Assembly: GCF_037031285.1 (NCBI RefSeq)
Contig: NZ_JAYEZO010000001.1
Coordinates: 682,001 to 746,000 of the forward strand
DNA from: Halobellus sp. LT62
Lineage (GTDB): Archaea > Halobacteriota > Halobacteria > Halobacteriales > Haloferacaceae
DNA: 64,000 nt
Reading direction: 5' to 3'
The notes beneath the pieces were generated by a model. It ran no database searches. It was not told where the DNA came from and saw only the letters and a program-made list of their open reading frames with translations. Made by a program: the position numbers and the translations under genes. This document shows positions 25,686-33,789 of the stretch, one piece after another (the first letter of the stretch is position 1; each line of letters starts with the position of its first letter).

Positions 25686-25795
25686 ACCGGGCGTTGCGAC
25701 CGCGGAACTATGGGGGTTGTGTTTCGGTCTGTGGACCCGATGGTCCGTCCGCAACGTCCGAAACACCCGTTAGGCGGGTCATCGTACGAAGGGGT

Positions 25796-26749
25796 ATGCG
25801 TCTCGATGTCCTCGGCGTCGACCGCTCCGTGTCGGCGTTGTTCCCGCCCGAAGTACTCCTCGAAAAGCTGCAAGACTTCCCGGTCGAAACGGTGCTGATC
25901 GACGGGGATCCGGAGACGGACGCCGATTCGAATGCGACCTCGACGACGCGCTGCGACGGCGTCGTCACGTTCGCGTACCGGCCGTCGCTCCTCGAATGCG
26001 ACTGGGTGCACTCGGTGCAGGCCGGCGTCGATCGATTCCCGCAGGAGCGGTTCCGCGAGGAAGGCGTGCTGCTCACGAACAGTACCGGTATCCACGGCGA
26101 CGCGATCGGCGAGACCGTCGCCGGATACATGCTCGCGTTCGCCCGTCGCCTCCACGAGCACGTCGCAAACCAAGTGGAGAAACGCTGGTCGCGGCCGGCG
26201 TGGGACGAGCCGTGGACGATCGCCGGGGAGCGCGCGTGCGTCGTCGGCGTCGGGAGCCTCGGACGCGGTGTGGTCGACCGCGCCACCGGGCTGGGCCTCG
26301 ACGTCGACGGCGTCCGCCGCACGCCCGTCCCGGAGCCGGGCGTCGATCGAATGTTCACGCCCGAGTCGCTCGAAACCGCGGTCGTCGACGCGCGCTTCGT
26401 CGTGCTCGCGGTGCCGCTCACGTCGGAGACAGAGGGGTTAATCGACGCCGACGTCCTCGCCGCGATGCGCGAGGACGCGTACCTCATCAACGTCGCACGG
26501 GGCTCGGTCGTCGATCAGGAAGCCCTCGTTCGGGCGCTCGAAGCCGGCGAGATCGCCGGAGCGGCCCTAGACGTGTTCGAGGTCGAGCCGCTCCCGGAAT
26601 CCTCGCCGCTCTGGGAGATGGACGAGGTCATCGTCACGCCGCACGCCGGGTCGGCCACGCGGCAGTACTGCGATCACGTCGCGTCGATCGTCGCCGAGAG
26701 CGTTCGTCGCATCCGCGCGGGCGACGATCCGGCCAACCGCGTCTGTTGA
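25796..26749 (+). CDS. D-2-hydroxyacid dehydrogenase
   Basis: A 317-residue NAD(P)-dependent oxidoreductase. It has the nucleotide-binding VVGVGSLGRGVVDRA, the catalytic arginine in INVARGSVVDQ, glutamate in LDVFEVEPLPE and histidine in VTPHAGSATRQY. The N-terminal catalytic part contains WVHSVQAGVDRFP. The haloarchaeal family acts on 2-ketocarboxylates; the exact substrate is not readable. The ATG at 25796 follows the diverging presenilin-like gene by 110 bases. Its stop codon sits in a 35-bp tandem duplication. Confidence 0.92.
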   Translation: MRLDVLGVDRSVSALFPPEVLLEKLQDFPVETVLIDGDPETDADSNATSTTRCDGVVTFAYRPSLLECDWVHSVQAGVDRFPQERFREEGVLLTNSTGIHGDAIGETVAGYMLAFARRLHEHVANQVEKRWSRPAWDEPWTIAGERACVVGVGSLGRGVVDRATGLGLDVDGVRRTPVPEPGVDRMFTPESLETAVVDARFVVLAVPLTSETEGLIDADVLAAMREDAYLINVARGSVVDQEALVRALEAGEIAGAALDVFEVEPLPESSPLWEMDEVIVTPHAGSATRQYCDHVASIVAESVRRIRAGDDPANRVC

Positions 26750-26808
26750 GCGGAGACTGGTACGGTTGCCGACGCGTCTGTTGAGAGAAGACAGGTACGC
26801 CTGCCGAC
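26739..26808. repeat. 35-bp imperfect tandem duplication at the dehydrogenase 3' end
   Basis: Copies at 26739-26773 and 26774-26808 both begin GCGTCTGTTGAG and end TGCCGAC, with a few substitutions between. The first carries the dehydrogenase stop. The second ends 5 bases before the convergent gar1 stop. Confidence 0.88.
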
Positions 26809-26813
26809 GCGGC

Positions 26814-27041
26814 TCACCGCGCGTACAGGCGCTTCCCGACGACCGACGCCGCGCTGACGTCGCCCGCGGGAGAGACGGCCACGTACGGGCGCGAGACGGG
26901 ACCGAAAACGTCGACGACGCGGCCGACAGTCGACAGGGATTCGTCGACGGCCTCCGCGCCGATTCCGGGGTGTTCCTCGCCGTCGCAGCGGACGATGAGG
27001 AGGTTCTGCGCCGTCCGCGAGACGGTTCCGAGTCGTTGCAT
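26814..27041 (-). CDS. gar1: H/ACA RNP protein Gar1
   Basis: A 75-residue beta-barrel subunit of the H/ACA ribonucleoprotein that guides pseudouridylation with Cbf5, Nop10 and L7Ae. The family pattern RLGTVSRTAQNLLIV, GAEAVDESLSTVGRVVDVFGPV and SRPYVAV is complete, without eukaryotic Gly-Arg tails. The ATG at 27041 is 3 bases behind the srp19 stop, giving a two-gene operon. An in-frame upstream extension overlaps srp19 and is not used. Confidence 0.93.
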   Translation of the reverse strand: MQRLGTVSRTAQNLLIVRCDGEEHPGIGAEAVDESLSTVGRVVDVFGPVSRPYVAVSPAGDVSAASVVGKRLYAR

Positions 27042-27043
27042 CG

Positions 27044-27325
27044 TCAGTCCCGCAGGATGCCGACGTAGGCGGCGACGGCCTGCACGAGGTCGTTCTTCGT
27101 CGAGTCCTCCGCGCCCTTCACGAGCACGCGACCGCGGTCCTCCCACTCCCGCGGGTGTGTCACGTCGCGTTCGATGACGGCGTCGTAGCCGATCTGTTGG
27201 ACGGCCTGGGCGATCTCGTCGATCGTCGGGTCTTCGACGGCGTCGTCGAGCGGGACCCGGCGACCGTCGCCCCGCGAGACGGACGCGTCGAGGTAGCGCG
27301 GCCAGATGACGTTCTCGACAGCCAT
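27044..27325 (-). CDS. srp19: Signal recognition particle 19 kDa protein
   Basis: A 93-residue RNA-binding protein that clamps helices 6 and 8 of 7S RNA to allow SRP54 binding. It begins [23 protein letters not shown], with the IWP.YLD and R..GRRV features of SRP19, and continues [16 protein letters not shown] and GRVLVKG. It is first of the srp19-gar1 pair. The SRP RNA gene itself is not in the window. Confidence 0.95.
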   Translation of the reverse strand: MAVENVIWPRYLDASVSRGDGRRVPLDDAVEDPTIDEIAQAVQQIGYDAVIERDVTHPREWEDRGRVLVKGAEDSTKNDLVQAVAAYVGILRD

Positions 27326-27640
27326 AGTCGAACCACCGCGGCGCGCCCGTAATACGGTTGTGGTCCTATCGCGATGATACGAATTAGTTATCGTAGCGTT
27401 TGCACTGGACTGGCTACCGTTGGTGAGGAGAACACTTCGGAAGCCCCCGCGCGCTCGCTGAGCGAGACGAAGGGAGCACTGCAGGAGCGAACGGAGTGAG
27501 CGACGAAGCGCGGGGCCCCTTCCATTCCCACCCGGTGGATCTCCGGCAGTCGTCGCGTGGATACCACCCGTCTTCGTCGTGAGCGTGGTACTAAGTTATC
27601 GATGCGACATTCTTTATCGGATTGCGACCGATCACGGGGT
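27326..27640. other. Intergenic region before the Xaa-Pro peptidase
   Basis: 315 bases with no gene seen. It contains a GC-rich inverted repeat (27440-27522) and, nearer the peptidase, AT-rich TAAGTTATCG (about 27592) and TTCTTTATCGG (27610-27620), the latter about 26 bases before the ATG at 27641 and a probable TATA box. Confidence 0.6.
27440..27522. repeat. GC-rich imperfect inverted repeat
   Basis: Outer arms GAAGCCCCCGCGCGCTCGCT (27440-27459) and its near complement (27499-27522) flank an inner perfect palindrome CTCGCTGAGCGAG and the 17-mer GCGAACGGAGTGAGCGA (27487-27503), shared with one mismatch with 1245-1261. Confidence 0.6.
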
Positions 27641-28831
27641 ATGGAACCGGACCTCTCCTCGCTCGACTCGTTCCTCGCCGACGAGGGCCTTGACGGCTAC
27701 CTCGTCGACGCCGATAGCTCGGATTCGACGCAGCGATACCTCTCGGGTTTCGACGCGCCCGACCCGTTCGTGACCGTCTACACCCCGGACCGGACGGCGC
27801 TTCTCGTCTCCGCGCTGGAGTTCGGCCGCGCGAAGCGGGAGGGCCGCGCCGACGACGTGTCGCGGCTGGCGGACTACGACTACCGCGAGCTTGCGGCCGA
27901 GCACGGATCGAAGGAGGCGACCGCGCGCGTCGTGGCCGCGTGGCTCGACGACCTCGGCGTCGAGCGCGTCGCGACGCCCGATCGCTTCCCGCTCGGGGCC
28001 GCCGACCGGCTCCGCGAGCGCGACGTCGGGGTCGTTCCCGAGACTGACGACGTGGTAACGGAGATCCGCGCGCAGAAGACGCCCGCAGAGATCGAGCACA
28101 TCCGCGAGGCTCAGCGCGCCAACGAGACCGCGATGGACGCCGCCGAGGAGCTCATCCGCGAGGCCGAAATCGTCGCAGGCGGCCCCGATGGCGGTGACGT
28201 GCTCCGCGCCGGGGGTGAGATCCTGACGAGCGAGCGCGTTCGCGAGGAGATCGAAGTGACGCTCCTGCGGGACGGCTGCGCGCTCGACGAGACGATCGTC
28301 GCCTGCGGGACCGACGCCGCGGATCCACACGACCGCGGGAGCGGGCCGCTCCGACCCCACGAGTCGATCATCGTCGACATCTTCCCGCGCTCGAAGGCGA
28401 CGAAGTATCACGCGGATATGACCCGGACCTTCGTGCGGGGCGAGCCGAGTTCGACGATCGATGAGTGGTTCGAGCTGACGCGCGAAGCGCTCGACGCCGC
28501 GATCGACGCGATCGAACCGGGTGTGACCGGCGGGGCGGTCCACGATGTCGTCTGCGACGTCTACGAGGACGCGGGGCTGCCGACGCTTCGATCCGACCCG
28601 CGGGCGGAGACCGGGTTCATCCACTCGACGGGTCACGGCGTCGGTCTCGACGTCCACGAACTGCCGCGACTCTCCCCCGACGGCGGCGAGTTGAAGCCGG
28701 GCCACGTCGTCACGGTCGAACCCGGGCTGTACGACCCCGATGTCGGCGGTGTCCGCATCGAGGACCTCGTCGTCGTCACCGAGGACGGACACGAGAACCT
28801 GACCGAACAGCCCATCGAGCTACAGCTCTGA
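27641..28831 (+). CDS. M24-family Xaa-Pro aminopeptidase/dipeptidase
   Basis: A 396-residue dinuclear-metal peptidase removing residues adjacent to proline. The C-terminal pita-bread domain (about 170-396) shows the metal ligands: IIVDIFPRSK with YHADMTRTF (two Asp), STGHGVGLDVHE (His), TVEPGLYDP (Glu) and VRIEDLVVV (Glu). The N-terminal creatinase-like domain covers about 1-160. A probable TATA box 26 bases upstream supports the ATG at 27641 over an in-frame GTG at 27557. It is convergent with the next gene. Confidence 0.93.
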   Translation: MEPDLSSLDSFLADEGLDGYLVDADSSDSTQRYLSGFDAPDPFVTVYTPDRTALLVSALEFGRAKREGRADDVSRLADYDYRELAAEHGSKEATARVVAAWLDDLGVERVATPDRFPLGAADRLRERDVGVVPETDDVVTEIRAQKTPAEIEHIREAQRANETAMDAAEELIREAEIVAGGPDGGDVLRAGGEILTSERVREEIEVTLLRDGCALDETIVACGTDAADPHDRGSGPLRPHESIIVDIFPRSKATKYHADMTRTFVRGEPSSTIDEWFELTREALDAAIDAIEPGVTGGAVHDVVCDVYEDAGLPTLRSDPRAETGFIHSTGHGVGLDVHELPRLSPDGGELKPGHVVTVEPGLYDPDVGGVRIEDLVVVTEDGHENLTEQPIELQL

Positions 28832-28868
28832 GGCGGGAGACGCAGAAAGAATCGGAGCGAGTTCGGAG

Positions 28869-29372
28869 TCAGACCGACGATTCGCCCGCGCTCTCGGAGC
28901 CGTTCGACCTGCGGTTCTTCTCGTCGCGGTAGGCTTCGAGCAGTGATTCGAGCGCCTCGCCCGTTTTCGGTGTGAGGACGCCCGCCGCCTGTCGAACCAC
29001 CTGTCCGTCCTCGACGAGGAAGGCGTAGATCGTCTGCTCGCCCAAGATTCCGAGTCGACGCCGGAACGCCTGTTTGTCGACCGAGAGGAAGATCGTGTTG
29101 TCGTGAACGCGCTGTCGGGCGTTCGTCGGCGACATCCCGCCGGTGACGTTCGGCGGGAGCATCCCGCCGGAGCTTCCGACGACGAGTTCGTAGTACGCGA
29201 AGTGCTCGAAGCGGTCGCACAGCTCCTTTGCGAACTGCCGCCACGAGTTGACGAGCGTCCGTTGTCGCAGGTGAAAACTCACGACGAGGAGCGTCTGCTC
29301 TCCGTCGAGATCGTCGGGCAACGTCAGCCGACGACCGTGCGTGTCTCTCCCAGGGACCGTGGGAAATTTCAT
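28869..29372 (-). CDS. Uncharacterised protein with redoxin-like outline
   Basis: A 167-residue soluble protein I cannot assign with certainty. TLLVVSFHLRQRTLVNSWRQFAKEL followed by a conserved-looking YELVVGSS, IFLSVDKQAFRRRLGI and TIYAFLVEDGQVVRQAAG recalls the thioredoxin/peroxiredoxin fold order, but no CxxC or peroxidatic-type cysteine is present (one Cys in KELCDRF). A short Ser/Glu-rich C-terminus ends the protein. It is convergent with the peptidase, with a 37-base gap. Confidence 0.7.
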   Translation of the reverse strand: MKFPTVPGRDTHGRRLTLPDDLDGEQTLLVVSFHLRQRTLVNSWRQFAKELCDRFEHFAYYELVVGSSGGMLPPNVTGGMSPTNARQRVHDNTIFLSVDKQAFRRRLGILGEQTIYAFLVEDGQVVRQAAGVLTPKTGEALESLLEAYRDEKNRRSNGSESAGESSV

Positions 29373-29712
29373 CAGTGACTGCAGTCCTTACGTCCGTATT
29401 GTTATGGGGCGATTACGCGCGCATTCCCCGCCATACCGGACAGATTCGAGTATCTGTGTGTCAGCGGAGGGCCCCCTCGATGCGATCGACCGTTCGGTGC
29501 CGTTACGGTGCAGATTCCGTTCCCCCAACAGGGGTACTTTCGGCTCACCGGTTAAACATACGTATCGGAGTATCAAAACAGATAATTCGGTGTCGGCGTC
29601 GTAACACGAAACGAGTCGCAGGCGTCGGAATCGACAGTCCGGCCGTGCGATCGAACACGGTCGACCGTCGCACCGAACCCCTTTTGAGTGCGGCAGCGCG
29701 TAGTCGGCGGCG
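29373..29712. other. Divergent intergenic region before tyrA
   Basis: 340 bases, AT-richer in the middle (29555-29590, GTTAAACATACG and AAAACAGATAATTC). The tyrA TATA-like CCTTTTGAG (about 29680-29688) is about 29 bases before its ATG. No gene or RNA is recognised in the remainder. Confidence 0.6.
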
Positions 29713-30471
29713 ATGGAGGTACTCGTCGTCGGGGCCGGCGCGATGGGTCGCTGGGCCGGCGAAACGCTCACGACGGAGTTCGAGATCGCGTTCGCCGACA
29801 GAGACGCGACCGCGGCAGCGAGCGCCGCGGACGACGTCGGCGGCCGCACCGTCGCACTCGACACCGACGAGACGTTCGACGCGGTCTGTCTCGCGGTGCC
29901 GATCACCGCCGCAGAGGCGGCAATCGAAGCCCACGCCAATCGCGCCGATCGCGCGATGATCGACGTGACCGGCGTGATGGAGGGCCCCGTGGCCGCGATG
30001 CGCGCGTACCTCCCCGATCGCGAGCGCGTGAGTCTGCACCCGCTCTTCGCGCCGGAGAACGCGCCGGGCAACGTCGCCGCCGTCGTCGACGCCACGGGGC
30101 CGGTAACGGACGCCGTACTGGATGAGATCGGCGACGCCGGGAACCACGTCTTCGAGACCGACCCCGACGAGCACGATTCGGCGATGGAGACGGTGCAGGC
30201 GGGCGCACACACCGCGGTCTTGGCCTACGCGCTCGCGGCAGAGGACGTCCGCGAAGAGTTCGCGACTCCGGTCTCGGAAGTGCTCGCGGATCTCGTCGGA
30301 ACCGTGACCGACGGCACGCCGCGCGTCTATCGGGAGATTCAGGAGTCGTTCGAGGGTGCCGACGACGTCGCAGACGCCGCACGACGCATCGCCGACGCGG
30401 ACGGCGACGCGTTCGAGGAGTTGTACGACGAGGCCGGGCGTCGCCACCGCGGCGAGGAGACGGATTCGTGA
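29713..30471 (+). CDS. tyrA: Prephenate dehydrogenase
   Basis: A 252-residue NAD(P)-dependent enzyme converting prephenate to 4-hydroxyphenylpyruvate for tyrosine. It has the Rossmann start VLVVGAGAMGRW, the VCLAVPITAAEA edge, DVTGVMEGPV and the substrate region RVSLHPLFAPENAPG with the family's conserved His. It is shorter than bacterial TyrA and has no ACT domain. A TATA-like box 29 bases upstream fits. The stop overlaps the next gene's GTG (GTGA), so translation is coupled. Confidence 0.92.
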   Translation: MEVLVVGAGAMGRWAGETLTTEFEIAFADRDATAAASAADDVGGRTVALDTDETFDAVCLAVPITAAEAAIEAHANRADRAMIDVTGVMEGPVAAMRAYLPDRERVSLHPLFAPENAPGNVAAVVDATGPVTDAVLDEIGDAGNHVFETDPDEHDSAMETVQAGAHTAVLAYALAAEDVREEFATPVSEVLADLVGTVTDGTPRVYREIQESFEGADDVADAARRIADADGDAFEELYDEAGRRHRGEETDS

Positions 30472-31955
30472 TCGACCGCGACGCCGTCCGCGCGAACGCG
30501 CAGTACCTCCGTAACGTCCGCCCGATCGACCCCGAGGAGATCCACGAGTACGTCGACGGCACGCCACACCCCGCAGTCGTCCGACGGACCCTCAGAGCCG
30601 AGGCGTTCGACCTCCGCATCCGCGAGCGCGACGACGGGACGTTCGTCCCCGCGAGCGAGGAACCCGCGCCGCAGCCCGGCTGGAACCCCGAAACGTTCCC
30701 CGAGAAGTACGCCTTCGCCCTCGAAGACCTGCTCGTCGAGCGCTACGGCGCGAACTGGCACCGCGGCGAGAGCGGGAGGCGACTCCGAGAGACGATCAGC
30801 CGTCTGAAGGAGGATTACTACCGGCAGAACGCCGTCGAGTACGACGAGGTGGCCGCGCTGGGGTATGCGATCTACCATCTGCCCGATTATTACGCCGCGA
30901 TCGGGTACGTCCTCGACGACCTCGCCGAGCGGGCGTTGCTCCCGCGGACGCTCCGGGTCCTCGACGTCGGCGCTGGCGCGGGCGGTCCCGCCCTCGGTAT
31001 TTCCGAGTACCTCCCCGAGGACGCCGTCGTCGACTACCACGCCGTGGAGCCGTCGGCGTCGGCCGACGTCCTCGAACGGATGCTCGAAGAGACGAGCGAA
31101 AACTTCCGGACGACGATCCACCGCGAGACCGCCGAGGCGTTCGACCCCGACGAGATCGCGGGAGAGGCCGGGATCGACCTCGTCCTCTTCGCGAACGTGT
31201 TGAGCGAACTCGACGAGCCCGAGGCGGTCGCCGCGCGCTATCTCGACAGCGTCGCCGACGACGGCTCGTTCGTCGCCCTCGCGCCCGCGGATCGGAACAC
31301 GAGCATCGGACTGCGCGAGGTCGAGCGCGCGCTCGTTCCCGCCGACTCCCCGCACTCGGTTTACGCGCCGACGCTCCGACTGTGGCCGGGTGAAGCGCCG
31401 AGCGACCGCGGCTGGTCGTTCGACCGGCGCGACGACATCGCGGCCCCGGCGTTCCAGCGTCGGCTCGACGAGGCGGGGGAGGCGGACGCTGTCGAGAAGG
31501 CCGGCGAAAGCGACGACGGCACCGACGGCGATCGCGCCAGCGGCCGTGAACCGGGCGACGGCACGTTCACGAACGAAACGGTACAGTTCTCCTACGCGAT
31601 CGTCCGACCGGACGGGACGCGCCGCGCGGACGTCCGCGCCGACCCCGACCGACACGCGAAAATGGCCGAGATGGAGCGACACGTCACCAACCGGATCGAC
31701 CTCTTGACGGTCAAACTGAGCCGCGACTTGACCGACTCGGAGGGTCGAAATCCGCTCTTCAAGATCGGCGATGGGAGCGAATCCGTCGAGCACTACGCCG
31801 TCTCGACGACCCGAGACTCGCTGAACGAGGCGCTGCTGCTCGCAGACTACGGTGACGTCCTCGCGTTCGAGAACGTGCTCTGCCTGTGGAACGGCGACGA
31901 GGGCGCGTACAACCTCGTGGTCGACGATCAGACGTTCGTCGACCGCGTCGCCTGA
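30468..31955 (+). CDS. Rsm22-like SAM-dependent methyltransferase
   Basis: A 495-residue protein. An N-terminal region of about 150 residues (YLRNVRPIDPEEIHEYV) precedes a methyltransferase domain with motif I LDVGAGAGGPALG, LVLFANVLSELDEP and a C-terminal part with TNRIDLLTVKLSRDLT. The arrangement matches small ribosomal subunit Rsm22 family members, thought to assist or modify the small subunit rRNA; activity is inferred. A low-complexity Asp/Gly insert lies at about 345-365. It begins with GTG, overlapping tyrA by 4 bases. Confidence 0.85.
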   Translation: MIDRDAVRANAQYLRNVRPIDPEEIHEYVDGTPHPAVVRRTLRAEAFDLRIRERDDGTFVPASEEPAPQPGWNPETFPEKYAFALEDLLVERYGANWHRGESGRRLRETISRLKEDYYRQNAVEYDEVAALGYAIYHLPDYYAAIGYVLDDLAERALLPRTLRVLDVGAGAGGPALGISEYLPEDAVVDYHAVEPSASADVLERMLEETSENFRTTIHRETAEAFDPDEIAGEAGIDLVLFANVLSELDEPEAVAARYLDSVADDGSFVALAPADRNTSIGLREVERALVPADSPHSVYAPTLRLWPGEAPSDRGWSFDRRDDIAAPAFQRRLDEAGEADAVEKAGESDDGTDGDRASGREPGDGTFTNETVQFSYAIVRPDGTRRADVRADPDRHAKMAEMERHVTNRIDLLTVKLSRDLTDSEGRNPLFKIGDGSESVEHYAVSTTRDSLNEALLLADYGDVLAFENVLCLWNGDEGAYNLVVDDQTFVDRVA

Positions 31956-32022
31956 GCACGAAAACGCCGACGGCGATCCGTCCGAGCGGTACACATTTCT
32001 TTCCTCCCGCAAAGCAGCGATT

Positions 32023-32826
32023 ATGAGCGATTACCTCTCGGTCCTCCTCACGAACGACGACGGCATCGACGCCGTCGGCTTCCGGGCGCTGTACGAGGCC
32101 ATCTCCGAGTTTGCCGAGGTGACGGCCGTCGCGCCCGCCGACGACCAGAGCGCCGTCGGACGCCAGCTCTCGAACGAGTTCAGCGTGCGCGACCACGAAC
32201 TCGGCTACTCCGTCGACGGCACGCCGGCCGACTGCGTCGTCGCCGGGCTCGAATCGCTCTGTTCCGACGTCGACGCCGTGGTCGCCGGCTGCAACAAGGG
32301 CGCGAACCTCGGCGCGTACGTCCTCGGCCGCTCTGGAACCGTGAGCGCGGCGGTCGAAGCCGCCTTTTTCGACGTTCCGGCCATCGCCGCGTCGCTGTAC
32401 GTCCCGGGCGGCGGCGACACGCCGTGGCACGAGCAGGCCACGGAGATCGACGACTTCCGGAACGCGTCGCGCGCGACGACGTACCTCCTCCGACACGCGC
32501 TCGACGCGGGCGTGTTCGAGCAGGCGGAGTACCTGAACGTCAACGCGCCGCTGGCCGAAGGCGACGACCCCGCTCCGATCGAGATCACCGCGCCCTCGAC
32601 GCTGTACGAGATGACCGCCGAACACGACGGCAACGGCACGGTGACGCTGCACGACGGCATCTGGGACCGAATGCGTTCGGGCGAGCTCCCCGACCCCCCG
32701 GGAACCGACCGGCGGGCCGTCGTCGAGGGTCGGGTGTCTGTTTCACCGCTCACCGCGCCGCACACGACGGAGCACCACGAGGCGCTCGACGCGCTCGCGG
32801 AGACGTATCTGGAGACTGCGGAGTGA
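32023..32826 (+). CDS. surE: 5'/3'-nucleotidase SurE
   Basis: A 267-residue metal-dependent phosphatase acting on nucleoside monophosphates. The metal and phosphate sites are clear: LLTNDDGIDAVG at the N-terminus, APADDQSAVGRQLS and VVAGCNKGANLG. The TATA-like ACACATTTCT about 30 bases upstream supports the ATG at 32023. It sits 67 bases after the Rsm22-like gene and may be independently transcribed. Confidence 0.95.
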   Translation: MSDYLSVLLTNDDGIDAVGFRALYEAISEFAEVTAVAPADDQSAVGRQLSNEFSVRDHELGYSVDGTPADCVVAGLESLCSDVDAVVAGCNKGANLGAYVLGRSGTVSAAVEAAFFDVPAIAASLYVPGGGDTPWHEQATEIDDFRNASRATTYLLRHALDAGVFEQAEYLNVNAPLAEGDDPAPIEITAPSTLYEMTAEHDGNGTVTLHDGIWDRMRSGELPDPPGTDRRAVVEGRVSVSPLTAPHTTEHHEALDALAETYLETAE

Positions 32827-32869
32827 AATCTGGAGACGCAGGGGTGAGCCCAGCCGCTCCGGCTCTGGT

Positions 32870-33673
32870 CTACGCGTCGAACACGGCGACGAACCGAAGC
32901 CGTCGGTAGTCGGCGGTCCACGCTCCCGCGTCGGCGTCGTAGAGATCCCCGCGCAGTCGGTCCTCGACGTCGGCGACGACGGCCGAGCGCTCGTCTTCGG
33001 GCACGTCCGCGAGCAGTCGGTCGCCGAACATCCCGATCCACGCGGCCATTCCGTCGTCGTCGTCTTCGAGTTCGGTCGGCCGGTCGAAGAGCCGCGCGTA
33101 GCGGACCTCGAAACCGTGCGCCTCCAGCGTCGTCGCGTGCTCGCCGACGGTCGGGAAGTACCACGGCTCCGACGCGGGCTCGTACCCTCGCTCTCTCAGT
33201 TCCGCGGCGACGGCGGCGACGATTCTAGCGACGTTTCCGCTCCCGCCCAGTTCGGCGACGTAGCGACCGCCGGGGGCGAGCGCGTCAGCGACGGCCTCGC
33301 TGACGGCGTCCTGCTCGTCGATCCAGTGTAGCGCCGCATTCGAGAAGACCGCGTCGAAGGGCTCCTCAACCACGAAGTCGCGGGCATCCGCCCGCCGGAA
33401 CGCGAGGTCGGGGTACGTCTCCCGGGCGGTTTCGATCATTTCTTCGGACTGATCGATCCCCACCACCTCCGCGCCCGCGTCGGCGATGCGGTCGGTCAGG
33501 TGACCGGTTCCGCAACCTAGATCGAGGATTCGCTCGCCCGGCCTCGGATCGAGCAAGTCGACGACGTCGGCTCCGTACTCGTAGACGAACGAGTGTGAGC
33601 CGTCGTAGGCGTTCGAGTCCCAGTCGTCGGCCTCGTCGTTCTCCTCGACACTGCCCTCAGTCGGCGACGTCAT
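32870..33673 (-). CDS. Class I SAM-dependent methyltransferase
   Basis: A 267-residue methyltransferase resembling trans-aconitate methyltransferase-like enzymes. It has an acidic N-terminus, motif I ILDLGCGTGHLTDRI, VVGIDQSEEMIETAR, the FSNAALHWI segment diagnostic of this group and LAPGGRYVAELGGSGN. Substrate unknown; a small-molecule target is more likely than RNA (inference). It is convergent with surE and divergent from the HEAT gene. Confidence 0.88.
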   Translation of the reverse strand: MTSPTEGSVEENDEADDWDSNAYDGSHSFVYEYGADVVDLLDPRPGERILDLGCGTGHLTDRIADAGAEVVGIDQSEEMIETARETYPDLAFRRADARDFVVEEPFDAVFSNAALHWIDEQDAVSEAVADALAPGGRYVAELGGSGNVARIVAAVAAELRERGYEPASEPWYFPTVGEHATTLEAHGFEVRYARLFDRPTELEDDDDGMAAWIGMFGDRLLADVPEDERSAVVADVEDRLRGDLYDADAGAWTADYRRLRFVAVFDA

Positions 33674-33789
33674 TGCCGGGAGATGCGGCCGGACCGACTT
33701 AGAACGTGCCGATCGCCGTGAAGCGCGACGACCGGACCGAGAAACGAGAAGGGAAACGCTCTTTTCGGGTACGGACGGATATCAGCCAT

